DNA of 64,000 bases from Prototheca cutis (Eukaryota > Chlorophyta > Trebouxiophyceae > Chlorellales > Chlorellaceae): the NCBI GenBank assembly GCA_002897115.2, contig BCIH01000003.1, positions 392,010 through 456,009 of the forward strand, given 5' to 3'. A program made the translations under genes and the position numbers. Below the pieces are notes generated by a model that worked only from the letters and a program-made list of their open reading frames with translations, was not told the DNA's origin and did not search any database. Numbering within the stretch: position 1 is the stretch's first letter; each line of letters opens with the position of its first letter. Shown here piece by piece: positions 33,756 to 44,721 of the stretch.

Positions 33756-36700
33756 TCAGTTCTCGCCACCGACGGCCCAGGAGGGGACGAGGCCTGAGCG
33801 CCCATCAGAGGCACGCACCACACGTGCCCAGCCATCGACGTCGCTGTGCACAAACACCTGGTCCCCGGGGCCGACAGAGAGCTCGCCCTCCATCTCCGCC
33901 ACAAAACCTGCACCATCGTGCATTGGGAGGAGGAGCGGGTTTTTTGGGGGGGTTACGTGCCGAGCTTTGGATACGGGGCCCTGGTTTGACCAGACAACAC
34001 TGCGGCCAGCGGTGGACAAAGGACACTCCCCAATCACAGACAGGCAGACGGACAACAACAAGGGCATCTCATGAAACATCCGCACCTGCGACAATGGGGC
34101 GTCCGACGGGCGTGCCATCGGCGTCGTCTGTCCTCGACCCGTCCTGTGCGGAAGGCCCGCGGGGCGGTGTGCCCGGCAACGAGCCGCCATTTCCTCCAAA
34201 CCGGCCTCCCGAACCGCCAGACATCGTCCTGCGGTGCCCCCCCGACAACGTGCGCTGGTGGCGGGCCGATGCCGGGGTCGCTGCGCCGCTGCCGGTGCTG
34301 CCAGCGGTGCCACGGTCGGCCGAACCCAGCAGCCCACCCCAGTCACCACTGCCAAACCGCCGGCGACCCGATGCAGCAAACCCGGGGGACTGGCCGCGCT
34401 TTGGAACGTCTGCCGGGGGCGGCGCCGAATACCCGCCGCCCAGCAGCGACGTGTCTTCGTCAAAGCTCCCCGCCGCTTGGGCAGCGGTGGCGGCGGCAGC
34501 AGAGGCGAGACTCCCGCTTCCACCGAAACTGTCGCCTGCCGTGTTGCCAAAGTCATAGCCGCCACCTGTGCNGCCTTGGGCAAACAGCTCCGAGCCACCA
34601 GCCCGCCCCGCAAACATGTCATCCAGCAGAGCTTCCTTGTTGGACAGCGCGAACCGTGGCGAGGCCAGGCCGCCGCTCGCGCCCCGCACCAGCCGGGGGG
34701 AGGCCTGATCGCTGAAAGACCCCGCCGAGCGGCGATCGACGGCCGGGCCCCGACCGCCACGACTGCGGGCGGGCTCTTGCATGGTGAGGTACGTCAGCGG
34801 AACCAGGCCCTCAGCACCAGAGGGGTCACGGACCATGGCCCACCCCTCTGATTCCTCCAGCACCGTCACCCGGTCGCCTTCAAACACCGACAGCTCGTCG
34901 GGCTGGCTGTAGTCAGCCACAAACATGTGTGCGACCACCGCCGTCCGTGCGGACCCGGCTCCGCCCGCTGATCGTGTGCTGTCGCGCCGCATCGAATCTG
35001 CACGCTCCGGTTCGTTGGCTGAGGTACCAAGGTAGCCCCAGTCGCCGGCCGTCGGCGAGCCGGGAGCGTCGACGCCACCACCACCACCGCCACCACCACC
35101 ACCACCACCACCACCGCCGCCCTCTTCATCGCCTTCGGGCATGCTGGGCAGCGGGTTGGACACAAACCCAGACGTAGGAGGGCTGACGAAATCGGCGCTC
35201 AGACCGCCACTGCCCCAGGGGCTCGCCTTTGGTGCCGTCGACCTGCCCGACAGCAAATCTTCCACCTCCTGCGAATAAATTTGCGGATGAGTCGGTTGAT
35301 TGTGATGGAAGAGGTGGGCATGACGATGGCTCGGAACCCTTCCTTCACCACGACGAGCATGCACGCAAGACAACCAGCTAAAAACACAATAAACAAACAC
35401 CACCCGAAAATCTAATGATATTCTTACCCGGTCCTTATCGGCAAGGCCACGGCCGAAATCAGAGCCGGCAAACCCGCCGAAATCGGCGCGACTGGCACCG
35501 GTATCGCTGCCGCTGCCCAGGATGGCGTCGACCTCGGAGGCCTTGGCCTCCACGAGCTCCGAGCCCGTGACGTCTGAGGCCGCGCCCCGGGCGTCGGCCG
35601 CGCTGGCAGCCGCCTCGGTCTCAAACAGGGCCTCCGCGCCCGAGGCCGTGGCAGGGTGCGCGGCCAGCAGCCGTGCCACGCGGTGGCCCAGGATGCAGTA
35701 GCCCGACCGCGGCAGCGAGCACACAGTCGACTCAACCTCGGCACGAAGCCGCGCGCACCGCAGCGCCACCGCCAGCGCATCTGGAGCCGACCAGGCCGCA
35801 ATGTCGTACGGCAGATTGCCGTCGGCGTTGTCATCATCGGAGTTGCCGTCGTTGTCCAACGCCGGTGGTGGCGCTGCTCTTGCAGTGGGTGAAGTAGCGC
35901 CGTCGCCATTCTCCACGTCCTCGCCGTCACTGACAACGCNGCCACCANCCCCAACTGGCCCACCACTCGACGCTGCTGCTGCCTTAGCAAACATGCAATC
36001 GACGACAGCCAGGCTGCCGTACACTTTATCCAATAATTTCAGCGCCGGCCGCGTCAGCGACGCCAGACCCAACGCGTCGCACGGCCGGCTGGCCAGGCTG
36101 GAAAGCACGGCGTAGCAGCAGCCCCGCGCGGGCTCGCCAGCACGGATGCCCAGCGTGCACAGCGCACGAGCCGCCGCGCACCGCACCTCCCAGCTCTCCG
36201 TCTCCGTCGCGTGGCCCAGTCCGGCGATGATTGCGGCCAGTGGCGGGCTTGCCGTCGTCAGCGGCGTCAGGGTGACGTCCTGTGCGTCGTTTGACCCGCC
36301 CTCTGCCACCACCACCTTCCCTGCCGCACCACCCAGAGAAGAATCNAGCGCAATGACCACGGCGGCCTTGGGTGCGGCGCCAGCAATCGCGCCGTACAAC
36401 CCTGCCGCCCGTTCGCCCAGCCACCACGCCGCGGCGGCTTTGACCCCGGACCACCCCTCGGCCTCGCGCGCCGCGGCCGCCACGCGCCGGGCATCAGAGC
36501 CGGGCGCCGCCCGCGCGACCCCTGGCGGTGCCGCGGCCAGCAGCGCCAGTGCAGCGCCCACCGTCGCGTCGCGGGCGGTGCGGCGAGAGGCCGCAGGGGC
36601 CGAGCCCACCCCGGCGCTGGCAGCCGCCGCATCCCACAACGCAATCAGTTCGCCGATGTCACATGCACTTGGCGCCATCCTCACCACTGTGTGTGGGAGA

Positions 36701-39448
36701 GAGTGTGGGAGAGAGAGGGGTGTGGCTGTTTGTATCTGCTTTTGGTTTAGGATTGCAGGAGGGCCTTTTCCTGCATCAACACGCACACCACCATACATGC
36801 CACAACACACCACCAACCGGAATCCATCCGTACCAGCATGGGCATGCTCGAGGTACGTCCCTGCCTCCCCCGGCCGGGCGAGCGCGCAGTCGAGCACGGT
36901 GCCGTTGAGCAAGACCTGCAGAGCCGAGGTCCAACCGGCACTGGCCCCCGCCTGCTCAATCTTCGCCGGCGCCACGCCGGGGCCCAGGCTTGCCGCCTGG
37001 GGAGTTGAGTTGGTGGTCGGAGTGGGGCTTCGAGTCGGTTAGTGACTAGTTTGGGAGACGGCCACCCTTCCAACAAAAGACAGCCAATCCCCCCCCCGAA
37101 CTCACACACCCACCACTCACCTGGATGAGCAGGGCGGCTTGCAGGGCCGCACAGCGCTCGGGCCCAGACAGCTTGCCCTCGAGGAGCACTGCCAACTCGG
37201 CGGCCAGTGTCCCCATCACCCGGGTCAATTCAGCACGGCCCTTTTCTGTGGCTGCCGCTGCCCCTGCAGAGGACCCCGCGGCGCCGCCGCGCGCCAGGAC
37301 GCCTGGGGGCGTGGCGTAGATGCCCAGCGGCGTGGGGCCTGAACTGAAACCACCAGCACTCGCACCTCCACTACCGCTGGCGGCATCCCCGGCGGCCAGG
37401 CAGCCTTCGGCGAGGGCTGCGACGACGCCCAGGGCCACACGCCGACGGGGGGCGTCGTCACCCTTGCGGAGGGCCAGGGCCACGAGCGCGCCGATGGCCT
37501 CGCCCAGCGGCATGTTGCCTTTGCCCGCGGGCAGGCCCGGGATCAGCACCGGCTCCAGCACCCTCGAGGCCAGCAGGCGCCACGCACGCGCGCGGCGCTG
37601 CCGCCGCACAACTGCCTCGCGTTGCGATGCCTGCGACCGCCGGGCCCCGAAAGAGGACGACGAAGCCGCGTCTTCGTGGTAACTTGCAGCGGGAGCGGTG
37701 GCGGAGCCACGCAACGGCAACGTCGTGGGCAGCGTCGTAGGCGGCCTTGCGCCGCCACCGGTGCTGCTCCTACGTCCAGCCTGTCCACCACTACCAGCCG
37801 CCAGGCCTCCTTCNGAGCTGGGCCCACCGGCCAGGGCTTCCAGCGCGCCAAAGCGCACAAGATCGGCCGTGTCGCGCGTCGCCAGCAAAACTAGCATCCG
37901 CCAAAACGGCGCGCCGTCCCGCCCGACGTCCGAACCCCTCGNGTCGCTGTGCACGACGCGCGAGCACAGTCGCGCCAGCTCCAGTCGTGCAAACGGGTCC
38001 GCCAGATTTATGGTCGGAGGAGTGTCTGCTGGTGAAGGGGATGGTGATGAAGCGGCCGTGATGTCACCATCCGCAGCATCATCCCCACTGCCACCATTGG
38101 CAAGGCCGTATGCCCGGGCGGCTTCGGCGACAGCAGGGCCCATTTCCAGCGCCACCGACGAAGGCTCACGGGCGGCCACGAGCGTCGCGAGAGCCAGGGC
38201 GTGCCTGGCGCCCACGGGATCGGGTGACCCCAGACCCACAAAGGCCGCGCGACTGATCGGATCGGTGCCGGTGGCCGCGCCCGCAGCACGAACCGCGCCA
38301 AACACGCTGTGCTGCAGCGCCCAGTCCGACGCCGCGGGGGGGCGCGCATCCGACGAACCTGGGGGAGCCGCCGCAGCAGCTTCATCGGCCGCCGCGATGG
38401 CAGCATTCGCCGCAGAAAGCAGCGCTGCACGAGAGCCTGCGCCCCCGCGAGCCGCCGAAGCCAGCAGCCACAGCATCGCCCGCTGCAGGCCGGGATCAAG
38501 CGCCGCACCCCGGCCCANCACCGTCGAGCAGAAATCATGCACCGCTGCCCGCGTCTTGTCCGCCGCAGCCTTGGACACACTCACTGCGTTTGTTTGTGTG
38601 TTTGGGGGAAGANGAGGGGGATGAGCATACACGTGAGCATGGGGTCGTTCGTATGTGGGGTGGTTGCAACGCAAGGGCCACACCCTTCGGTCACCACCCC
38701 AAACCCCGTCAACGTGGTATGAACTGACGTGCTGCGGGGTCGTACACGGTGGGCGTGCCAGCACTGGTCCCAGACAGGTGCAGGCCCGCCAGGTAGCTGA
38801 GTGGGCGGGCGAGGTGAAGGTCGTCCCCCTGGGCGCCCAACAAGTTGGCCAGGGCCGCGCCAGTCTCGGGTGTCAGGCACTCGAAGAAGAACAGCAGGCG
38901 CAGGGCGGAGGCCACCGCAGCCTTGGAGGCCTTGTCTTCAGACGCCGCGACAGCGCCCAGCTGCGCCAGCACCTGGCTCAGTCCCAGCGGCTGTTGGAGG
39001 GCCACGGAGGATCATGGAGGGGAGGATGATGATGTGGTGGTGTACTCGGAAAGTGCACAATGCTGGATTCATTCACACTGCAGATTGAGACCTTGAGAGC
39101 ATGCAAGCACGGTGCACCCAGATCAGCCCCCTTGGCCCTGTTCCAGGAAGCGCACCAGGCGGGCCCACCCACAGCATGTGCTCTCCTCAGAAGGCAGGCG
39201 ATCCACAACACTAGCTCATCCCCACCCCAAGCACCATGCGCCGATCCAATCCCCGCAGTCACCTGGTTACTACCCACACCCGTGGTGCAGGCATAGCGGG
39301 ACAGGATGGGGTCCCGCCCCGAGCCCCTGCCCTCCGTGGTGGAGTCAGATCGCTGGGGGCCCTTGGGGCCGGGCCTGGCACCCACGCCGAGCGCCTTTAG
39401 TCCCGCACCCACAACATTTGTGGCATCGCGATACACCGCGGCCGCCAT
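33756..39448 (-). CDS. TASH3-like TPLATE/TSET adaptor subunit with two C-terminal SH3 domains
   Basis: TASH3 is the SH3-bearing large subunit of the TPLATE complex, a plant endocytic adaptor; TSET relatives are widespread but absent from animals and fungi. The long N-terminal part is a helical-repeat (adaptin-like) region. Examples are RAMLWLLASAARGGAGSRAA (about 38500), EAIGALVALALRKGDDAPRR (about 37480) and SWEVRCAAARALCTLGIRAG (about 36160). Two SH3 domains follow near the end. The first contains VADYSQPDELSVFEGDRV and GLVPLTYL (about 34930-34790). The second contains EGELSVGPGDQVFV and GLVPSWAVGG, just before the stop at 33756. A poly-Gly stretch from (CCA)n precedes SH3-1. Start ATG at 39448 opens an exon reading MAAAVYRDATNVVGAGLKAL. 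The assignment rests on architecture rather than close similarity; several N bases fall in exons. Confidence 0.6.
35074..35119. repeat. (CCA)n tract encoding poly-Gly in the TASH3-like gene
   Basis: Triplet repeats read as glycine codons on the minus strand. The reading frame passes through without interruption, so length changes here would be tolerated. Confidence 0.85.
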
Positions 39449-39841
39449 GGCAAGAGGTGCCCCGTTCTCACCCCTGGGCTCACGCCCTGGTCATCCGCAG
39501 GCGTGTTCCCTGGAGGGAGACGCCGACCCTCTCGAGCAATGTCAGAAAGCAAACAATGTCACTGCTTCATTCTATGTCGCTCGCCCTCGCAGGGTACGCT
39601 GGGATGAATGCGTGCTTGCGGTGGGAACATGTCGCCCGGTAGGAGTTTCGGTTGCGTGTGATCACATTGCAGTTCGCTTCCTGTTGCGCGCCACGCACCG
39701 GATGGGCATGTGGCGACTCGTCTTCCACATGCGCATCTCACTGCCACACTATTCGGGAATTTCTGCTCCGTTACATGCCTTGGATCCATGCCTACTTTCA
39801 AGAACCTGCCAAACAACTTTGCTGCTGCAAGAACCAGCTGT
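39449..39841. other. Intergenic between the TASH3-like gene and the thioredoxin-like gene
   Basis: Both neighbours are on the minus strand. The TASH3-like promoter should be at the left end. No other feature is visible. Confidence 0.4.
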
Positions 39842-41124
39842 TCAGCTGCGTTTCCGCCTGGGTCTGGGTTTCGGCTGTGCACTCTGCTGCTTGGATGCAT
39901 ACAGCAGCGCCCCTGCCGCCCCAGCCGCGATTATTGACACGTACACGATCGCCTGCAGAGCGCGGAATGTGATGGCGCGTCACCCGTGTGACGGTACCAA
40001 CATGGTCAAGGTCGTTCCATGGAATCCAAGACGGCCCAGTCATGGCGTGGGCCGCGCACTGCCGCACCAAAGCCCCTCCCCAAAATAAGGCCGACATGTA
40101 GACTTATTCTCATGCATCCATCAAACAGCATTTCGACCTGGCTGCTGATGGAAGACTTGATCAGGTACAGCAATGGGTCCAGCAGTCCTAGCGGGGGAGG
40201 CACGGGCAGGCCCTGGTGAGAGCCGTAGCCCTCCAGTGCCCATGCCACCACCGCCTCTTGCGTCAGCGGCCCGTCATACACAAACATCTGNGAGCGAGCA
40301 TGGGGGTTGTCGGGTTTGCCTGGTCAAACTTGTGAAGACCGTCCTCGAACGCGTTTCAGGCGTCCTGCCGAGCCCTATTACCCAAGCACGTCGGACTGCG
40401 CCTCGGACCTTGTTGTGTCGGAAGAGCAGCGTCGCCGGCAGGCCCACACTCGCAAATCTCCGGCCCAGTCCTGGCTGCTCAGAGACATTCACCTGCCAAA
40501 AGATGGGCGTGGGGGTTGATGGTTGAACAGCCGCCTCGGGCGTCATTCAATGCCCACCACCACTGCCAAAACGGTGCTACTAAGCAATGGTCACAGAGCG
40601 CGCACACGCACACGCGCACAAAGTGTGGATAGTGAATCAATATCTAGGCGGATGTTTGCGGCTACTAGCCCCGCGAGCGGCAACCCCCTCGCCCATACCT
40701 CGGCGAGGAAGACGTGCTGCTCCCGAGCTGCTTCAGAGGCAGCAGCCAGATCATCCAAGATGGCAGCGTCCGTCTTGGCGCCGGTGTGAAGGTAGACCAG
40801 CCTGGTGATGACCGGCAGAGGAGGAGCTGTGGGTCAGGGCATCGCCCAGGTGGTCCCGTCGGGATGCATTCACATGGGGAGCACGGGAGCNAACCATAAC
40901 ACAGGTCCACAGTCCCAGGGCGCAAATCAATCCCTGCGCATGAACAGGAGATACCAGATGCAACCAGGGACTCACCAAATGCCGGTGGTCTGCCCTGTTG
41001 CTGCCTGCGTCGCATGTTCAAAGGTCGCGTCCGTGAACGATGCCAGGCCGGCAGGACCCCCCTCGGCATGGGAGCCCATGCCCAATGCCAAAACGGCATA
41101 CACCAGCAAGGCGTGCCACCTCAT
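39842..41124 (-). CDS. Thioredoxin-fold single-pass membrane protein lacking the CxxC site
   Basis: The start at 41124 gives a signal peptide (MRWHALLVYAVLALGMGS), then FTDATFEHATQAATGQTTGIW, a typical PDI/TMX-like thioredoxin opening. The next exon should hold the catalytic CGHC but reads LVYLHTGAKTDAAILDDLAA (about 40800). Further exons continue the fold: VNVSEQPGLGRRFASVGLPATLLFRHNK (about 40495-40412), with the cis-proline in GLPATLL, and MFVYDGPLTQEAVVAWALEGY (about 40290). The last exon supplies one membrane helix (AIVYVSIIAAGAAGALLYAS) and a basic tail ending RRKRS at 39842. So this is an ER-type lumenal thioredoxin domain anchored by a C-terminal helix, probably without redox activity. 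A chaperone or scaffold role is inference. Splices are supported by GT/AG sites and the order of family motifs. Confidence 0.72.
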
Positions 41125-41755
41125 TTCCCACCAAAACAACTTGGAGCAACTACCGTAACCTCGTGGATTCCTTTGCGTAGATCACTTGAATCACGCTAGG
41201 GATGCCCCGCCGGTGATCAAGCGATCGGTGTGTGCCGGAAATACCATGCAGGACAAAAATAATGCAACCAGCTCAGCCAGCAACAGCGTCACATCACCCC
41301 GGGGGTNGCTGGGCATCACGGATGGCCCGAAAATTTTCACACTCTGCATGGCAATAGGAAGGTGGATGACCATCTTAATGATGGACCACCAAGGTGTGAC
41401 AATTGTCGTGCCAGGCTCAATGTCCAGGACTTTCTAAAGCCTCTTTGCACGACCTGTCCTGCTGCCAAGAAGGAACTAAACCAATTCTCTGAGCGATACG
41501 GCAATGGAATGCGGTCCAACAGGCATTTTGTTTGGGAGGCATGCCCTTGCTGTGCAGGCGGGAGTCGGCGAATCCCGAGAAGGTTTCATCATTTTTGCCC
41601 TGCATGGTAGTTCCGAATTTTGCTGGATTGCTGAACCGAAACCCATCTCTGGGTGNAGGTAAAGAAGCAGCCAATTTGATTCAACTTGGCTCCATGTCAT
41701 TGTCATTGCTGTGTACATTGTGGTCGTGCCACATGAGGAAAGAAGTTCCACCTGC
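41125..41755. other. Intergenic between the thioredoxin-like gene and the J-protein gene
   Basis: Both genes are on the minus strand. A 60-codon minus frame (41191-41373) contains a hydrophobic run (LLLAELVALFLSCMV) but has no known relatives, and I do not call it a gene. There are two isolated N. Confidence 0.35.
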
Positions 41756-41976
41756 CTACTTGCGCCGGCTCTTCTTGGCCTTGCCCTTCTTGCGCTCTGG
41801 CCTGCTCATGGCTGTGGCCGACCTGTGTGTTGCGGGTGATGGAAAGCATCTTCAGATCGATGATCAGACTGCAAAATGCGGTGACACCCTGCATTGAATG
41901 TCCTGGCCTTGCCCTTGTTAGACCCAACCACACAGCTCGAACTTTGTTATGGAAGCGGAAAAACTCCCCCGCAACT

Positions 41977-42036
<60 letters not shown>

Positions 42037-44073
42037 ACAAAAGTTAAATAAATAATTGATAAATTCCTGCTTCACTTCACTTACTTGGACAGGGGGTTGA
42101 CGTGATGGTTGTCAAACTTGCCGGTTGCCAGGATGTATGGGTTTAGCATGCCCCAGCATTGGGCCATTTCACTCNCGTCCCACACCTTCCCCTGCACATG
42201 TACGAGCAGGGCATGGGAGGTACCACGCCAGGAGCGCTGGCACTCGATCCACAGCTCTCCCTCAGCCGCTGGGTGCCAGGTGTTGCAGTCGTCGCAGCGC
42301 CGGACCAGGCGCGGATCGCCGCTCTCCGCGGCAATGTCGACCACACGCACTACGTGCGATGCACCACAATCTTCACAAGGCCAGCAGGACTCCGCGGAAA
42401 GCTCGTCAGGGTTCTCGGCGGTGTACTTCGTCGCCGCCAGCAGCATCAACAGCTCCTTGTCGTATTGGGCCTTCCGCTCGGCGTCCACCAGCACCTCGGC
42501 CGCGACACTGACCCGCTCAAATGCAGCCGCGGCCGCGGGGCCGGCACCGGCCTTGTCCGGGTGCGTCAGCCGCGCCAGTCGCCGCCGCGCTGAAGCTACA
42601 GCCGTTGCATCTGCAGTCTCCGGGTCCAGGCCCAGCACCGCATAGTAGTTGCCGGCACGCAAGATGCTCAGCACTGCGGGCGGGAAAGCCCCAGCATCGG
42701 GCCCCGATGCCAATGGGTCGGGCTCCATGTGCGACGGCAAGGTCTCAGCACCCTCATCAAACCGCTGCCCACCGCCGTCCTTTTCAGTGCCCCGTGGGAG
42801 CGCCAGCTCGCTCGCGAGGAAAGACAGCGCGCCAAACCAGCACGCTGTGAATTCCGCGGCCACAGCCAACGCTGTAAGCTGCCATGGCCACACGAACGCC
42901 CACCTGCAAGGTGACAAAGCTGTGTCTGATCGTGGACCCGCACCCATGCATCGGTGAGTGGCTACGGACAATCGCGGCTCAGTGCCTTTGACAAAACCCT
43001 AAAACCCTAACACAATTCCACACCTGAATGCCAGGTATGCAGCCAGGGAGCGGAGGCGCTTGGTGGGGTTGCGCACGCTGCATGCATAGGCCAGCAGGAA
43101 GAGCGCGGGCAGACCCCAGATACCGCCCTGGCCCAGCCACCTGCAATGATGGGGAACGCAGTGGAAGAGGAGATCATGGACTGCGACTGCCTGACGCCCA
43201 GCACACACATACATGCACAGACACAGATACACATACATACATGTACATGTATACATGCAGACGGGCCACACCACATCATCTCCAGCCAGACACATCAGGA
43301 GCGCACAACATACAGGGTGATGAGGATGGCAGTAAAGGAACCAAACATCCAGTTCTGGCCATGCGGTCGGGCTCTGTACCGCGCAAACGCCTGGATCAAG
43401 CTCGCGGGCACCAGGTGCGACCACCAGACAGGGCGCCAGAACACGCGGTGGAGCAGCAGCAGCGGCAACTTGAAGACCAGGAACACCAGTGAAAGGATCA
43501 GCCGCACAGCCAGCCAGCTGACTGTGGCCAGCAGCCCTGGCCCCAGGGCAACAAGCGCGCGGCTTGCCACTGCCAGTGCCGGCGTGGCCCACAGGTACGT
43601 CTCCCAGGAGCAGAACAGCAATGGTCCCAGCTGCAGGACCAGCGCTGCGAGCGAGCAAGGGGGTACGAAAGGTCCCTTTTTGGCAGGGGGAGCCAGAGTG
43701 TGCCAGTCCAGGGTCTTCCGAATGTGAGTCATGAGCAAGCGACGACAACGTTCTCCAAAGAATGCATTGTCACAGACCAAGCCTGCACCAGGCCTCACAG
43801 CATCCCTGGGACAAATGACGTTGATTCTAGCTAGGCAACCGTCTGGCCTGCAAACAGGTCCAGGGATTCAATCTCACCGAGGGCGCCGGCAATCACGCCG
43901 CCGGACAATTTACAGATGAGCACCTGCTGCACCAGGCCCACGGCAGCAACCACTGCCCCCGGCTGCTCACACGCCAGGCGCGCACACGTCTTCCATGCCT
44001 CCGACCGCAGGCACTGCGCCCAGCGCTGCCGGATGGCCGCCGCCAGGGGAGTGTGCCGCCGCCGGCGCACCAT
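41756..44073 (-). CDS. Membrane-anchored JIV/DNAJC14-type J-domain protein
   Basis: J-proteins stimulate Hsp70 ATPase; this subfamily is ER-membrane bound and carries a C-terminal cysteine-rich JIV domain. The start at 44073 opens a basic leader (MVRRRRHTPLAAAI). Hydrophobic exons follow, for example LGPGLLATVSWLAVRLILSL (about 43535) and WMFGSFTAILITLY (about 43340), giving several membrane spans. The J domain lies in the exon about 42904-42085: NYYAVLGLDPETADATAV, then THPDKAG with the essential HPD. The JIV part has paired cysteines (CWPCEDCGASHVVRVVD; RRCDDCNTWH) and ends WGMLNPYILATGKFD. The last exon joins in phase to give SKSATAMSRPERKKGKAKK and a stop at 41756. The lysine-rich tail is typical of the group. 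A 45-base C run lies in the last intron. Confidence 0.85.
41978..42040. repeat. 45-base poly-C run followed by (CA)n, in the J-protein intron
   Basis: An uninterrupted C run at 41978-42022 passes into CACACA. On the sense (minus) strand this is (GT)n followed by a very long G run, between the donor near 42083 and the acceptor near 41845. Confidence 0.95.
42993..43010. repeat. Short telomere-like AAAACCCT repeat in an intron
   Basis: Two perfect copies of AAAACCCT plus AA lie in the J-protein intron between exons near 43025 and 42904. Similar single motifs occur near 82-95, 4808-4818 and 56857-56867. Confidence 0.6.
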
Positions 44074-44721
44074 GCATTAGCGTCCACAGCCCCTCGGCCT
44101 CACGCCACCAGGTTTCCGTGCCTTGGCTCGGTCAGGCTGCGCCCATGGGAGCAGCCACGTGTCGGTGGCTGCACGTGGGTTCTTGCCCCTGCATGGCAGG
44201 CACGACCAGGGATGCTCATGCAAGGGCCAGTTGATCTGTGGGCACAGTGGAACAGACAAAACATGGCATGCGCGTCAAAGGAATCCCGTGGGGACCCATG
44301 CACGTTGCTGGCATCGACAATGCTCCCCAGCATTGTCACGCTCCCATGATCAGGGCGACAACCGGCCGAGCAGGAGGCCCTCACCGCTTCACTGCTCAGG
44401 CGTCAGGACACCTCCTACGTCGCTGCCGTGTTTGATTGTGAACAGGAAATTCCAAAGACACGGATCAGGCGCATGATGCCCTGCATGTTGGCAAAACCGC
44501 TCGGGCACATGCTGCTCGGGTCAAACAGAGACTATTTTTCTGATCAGGTCCCCGCGCATCACAATCGCGAGGACACGACATCAAACGCTCGAGGACGGGC
44601 AGCAGCCTGTTTCCTGTTGAGATACTTGTCGAATGCGCTGGAATCACTGCATTTGAATCGAGGGAGTAGAGGGCAGGCGCTGATCCATCGACCCCAGGGC
44701 TTGGGAGTGATCTTGGGGGCA
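44074..44721. promoter_or_regulatory. Divergent intergenic region, J-protein (-) / RPN12 (+)
   Basis: About 650 bases lie between the two ATG codons. A + frame is open through much of it (44428-44724) and reads in frame into RPN12, but shows no family similarity before the MVDLASAQ start. It may be 5' UTR or an N-terminal extension. Confidence 0.45.

Noticed and set aside
35074..35119. Poly-His frame on the + strand in (CCA)n
   Set aside because: It is a shadow of the poly-Gly codons of the TASH3-like gene on the minus strand.
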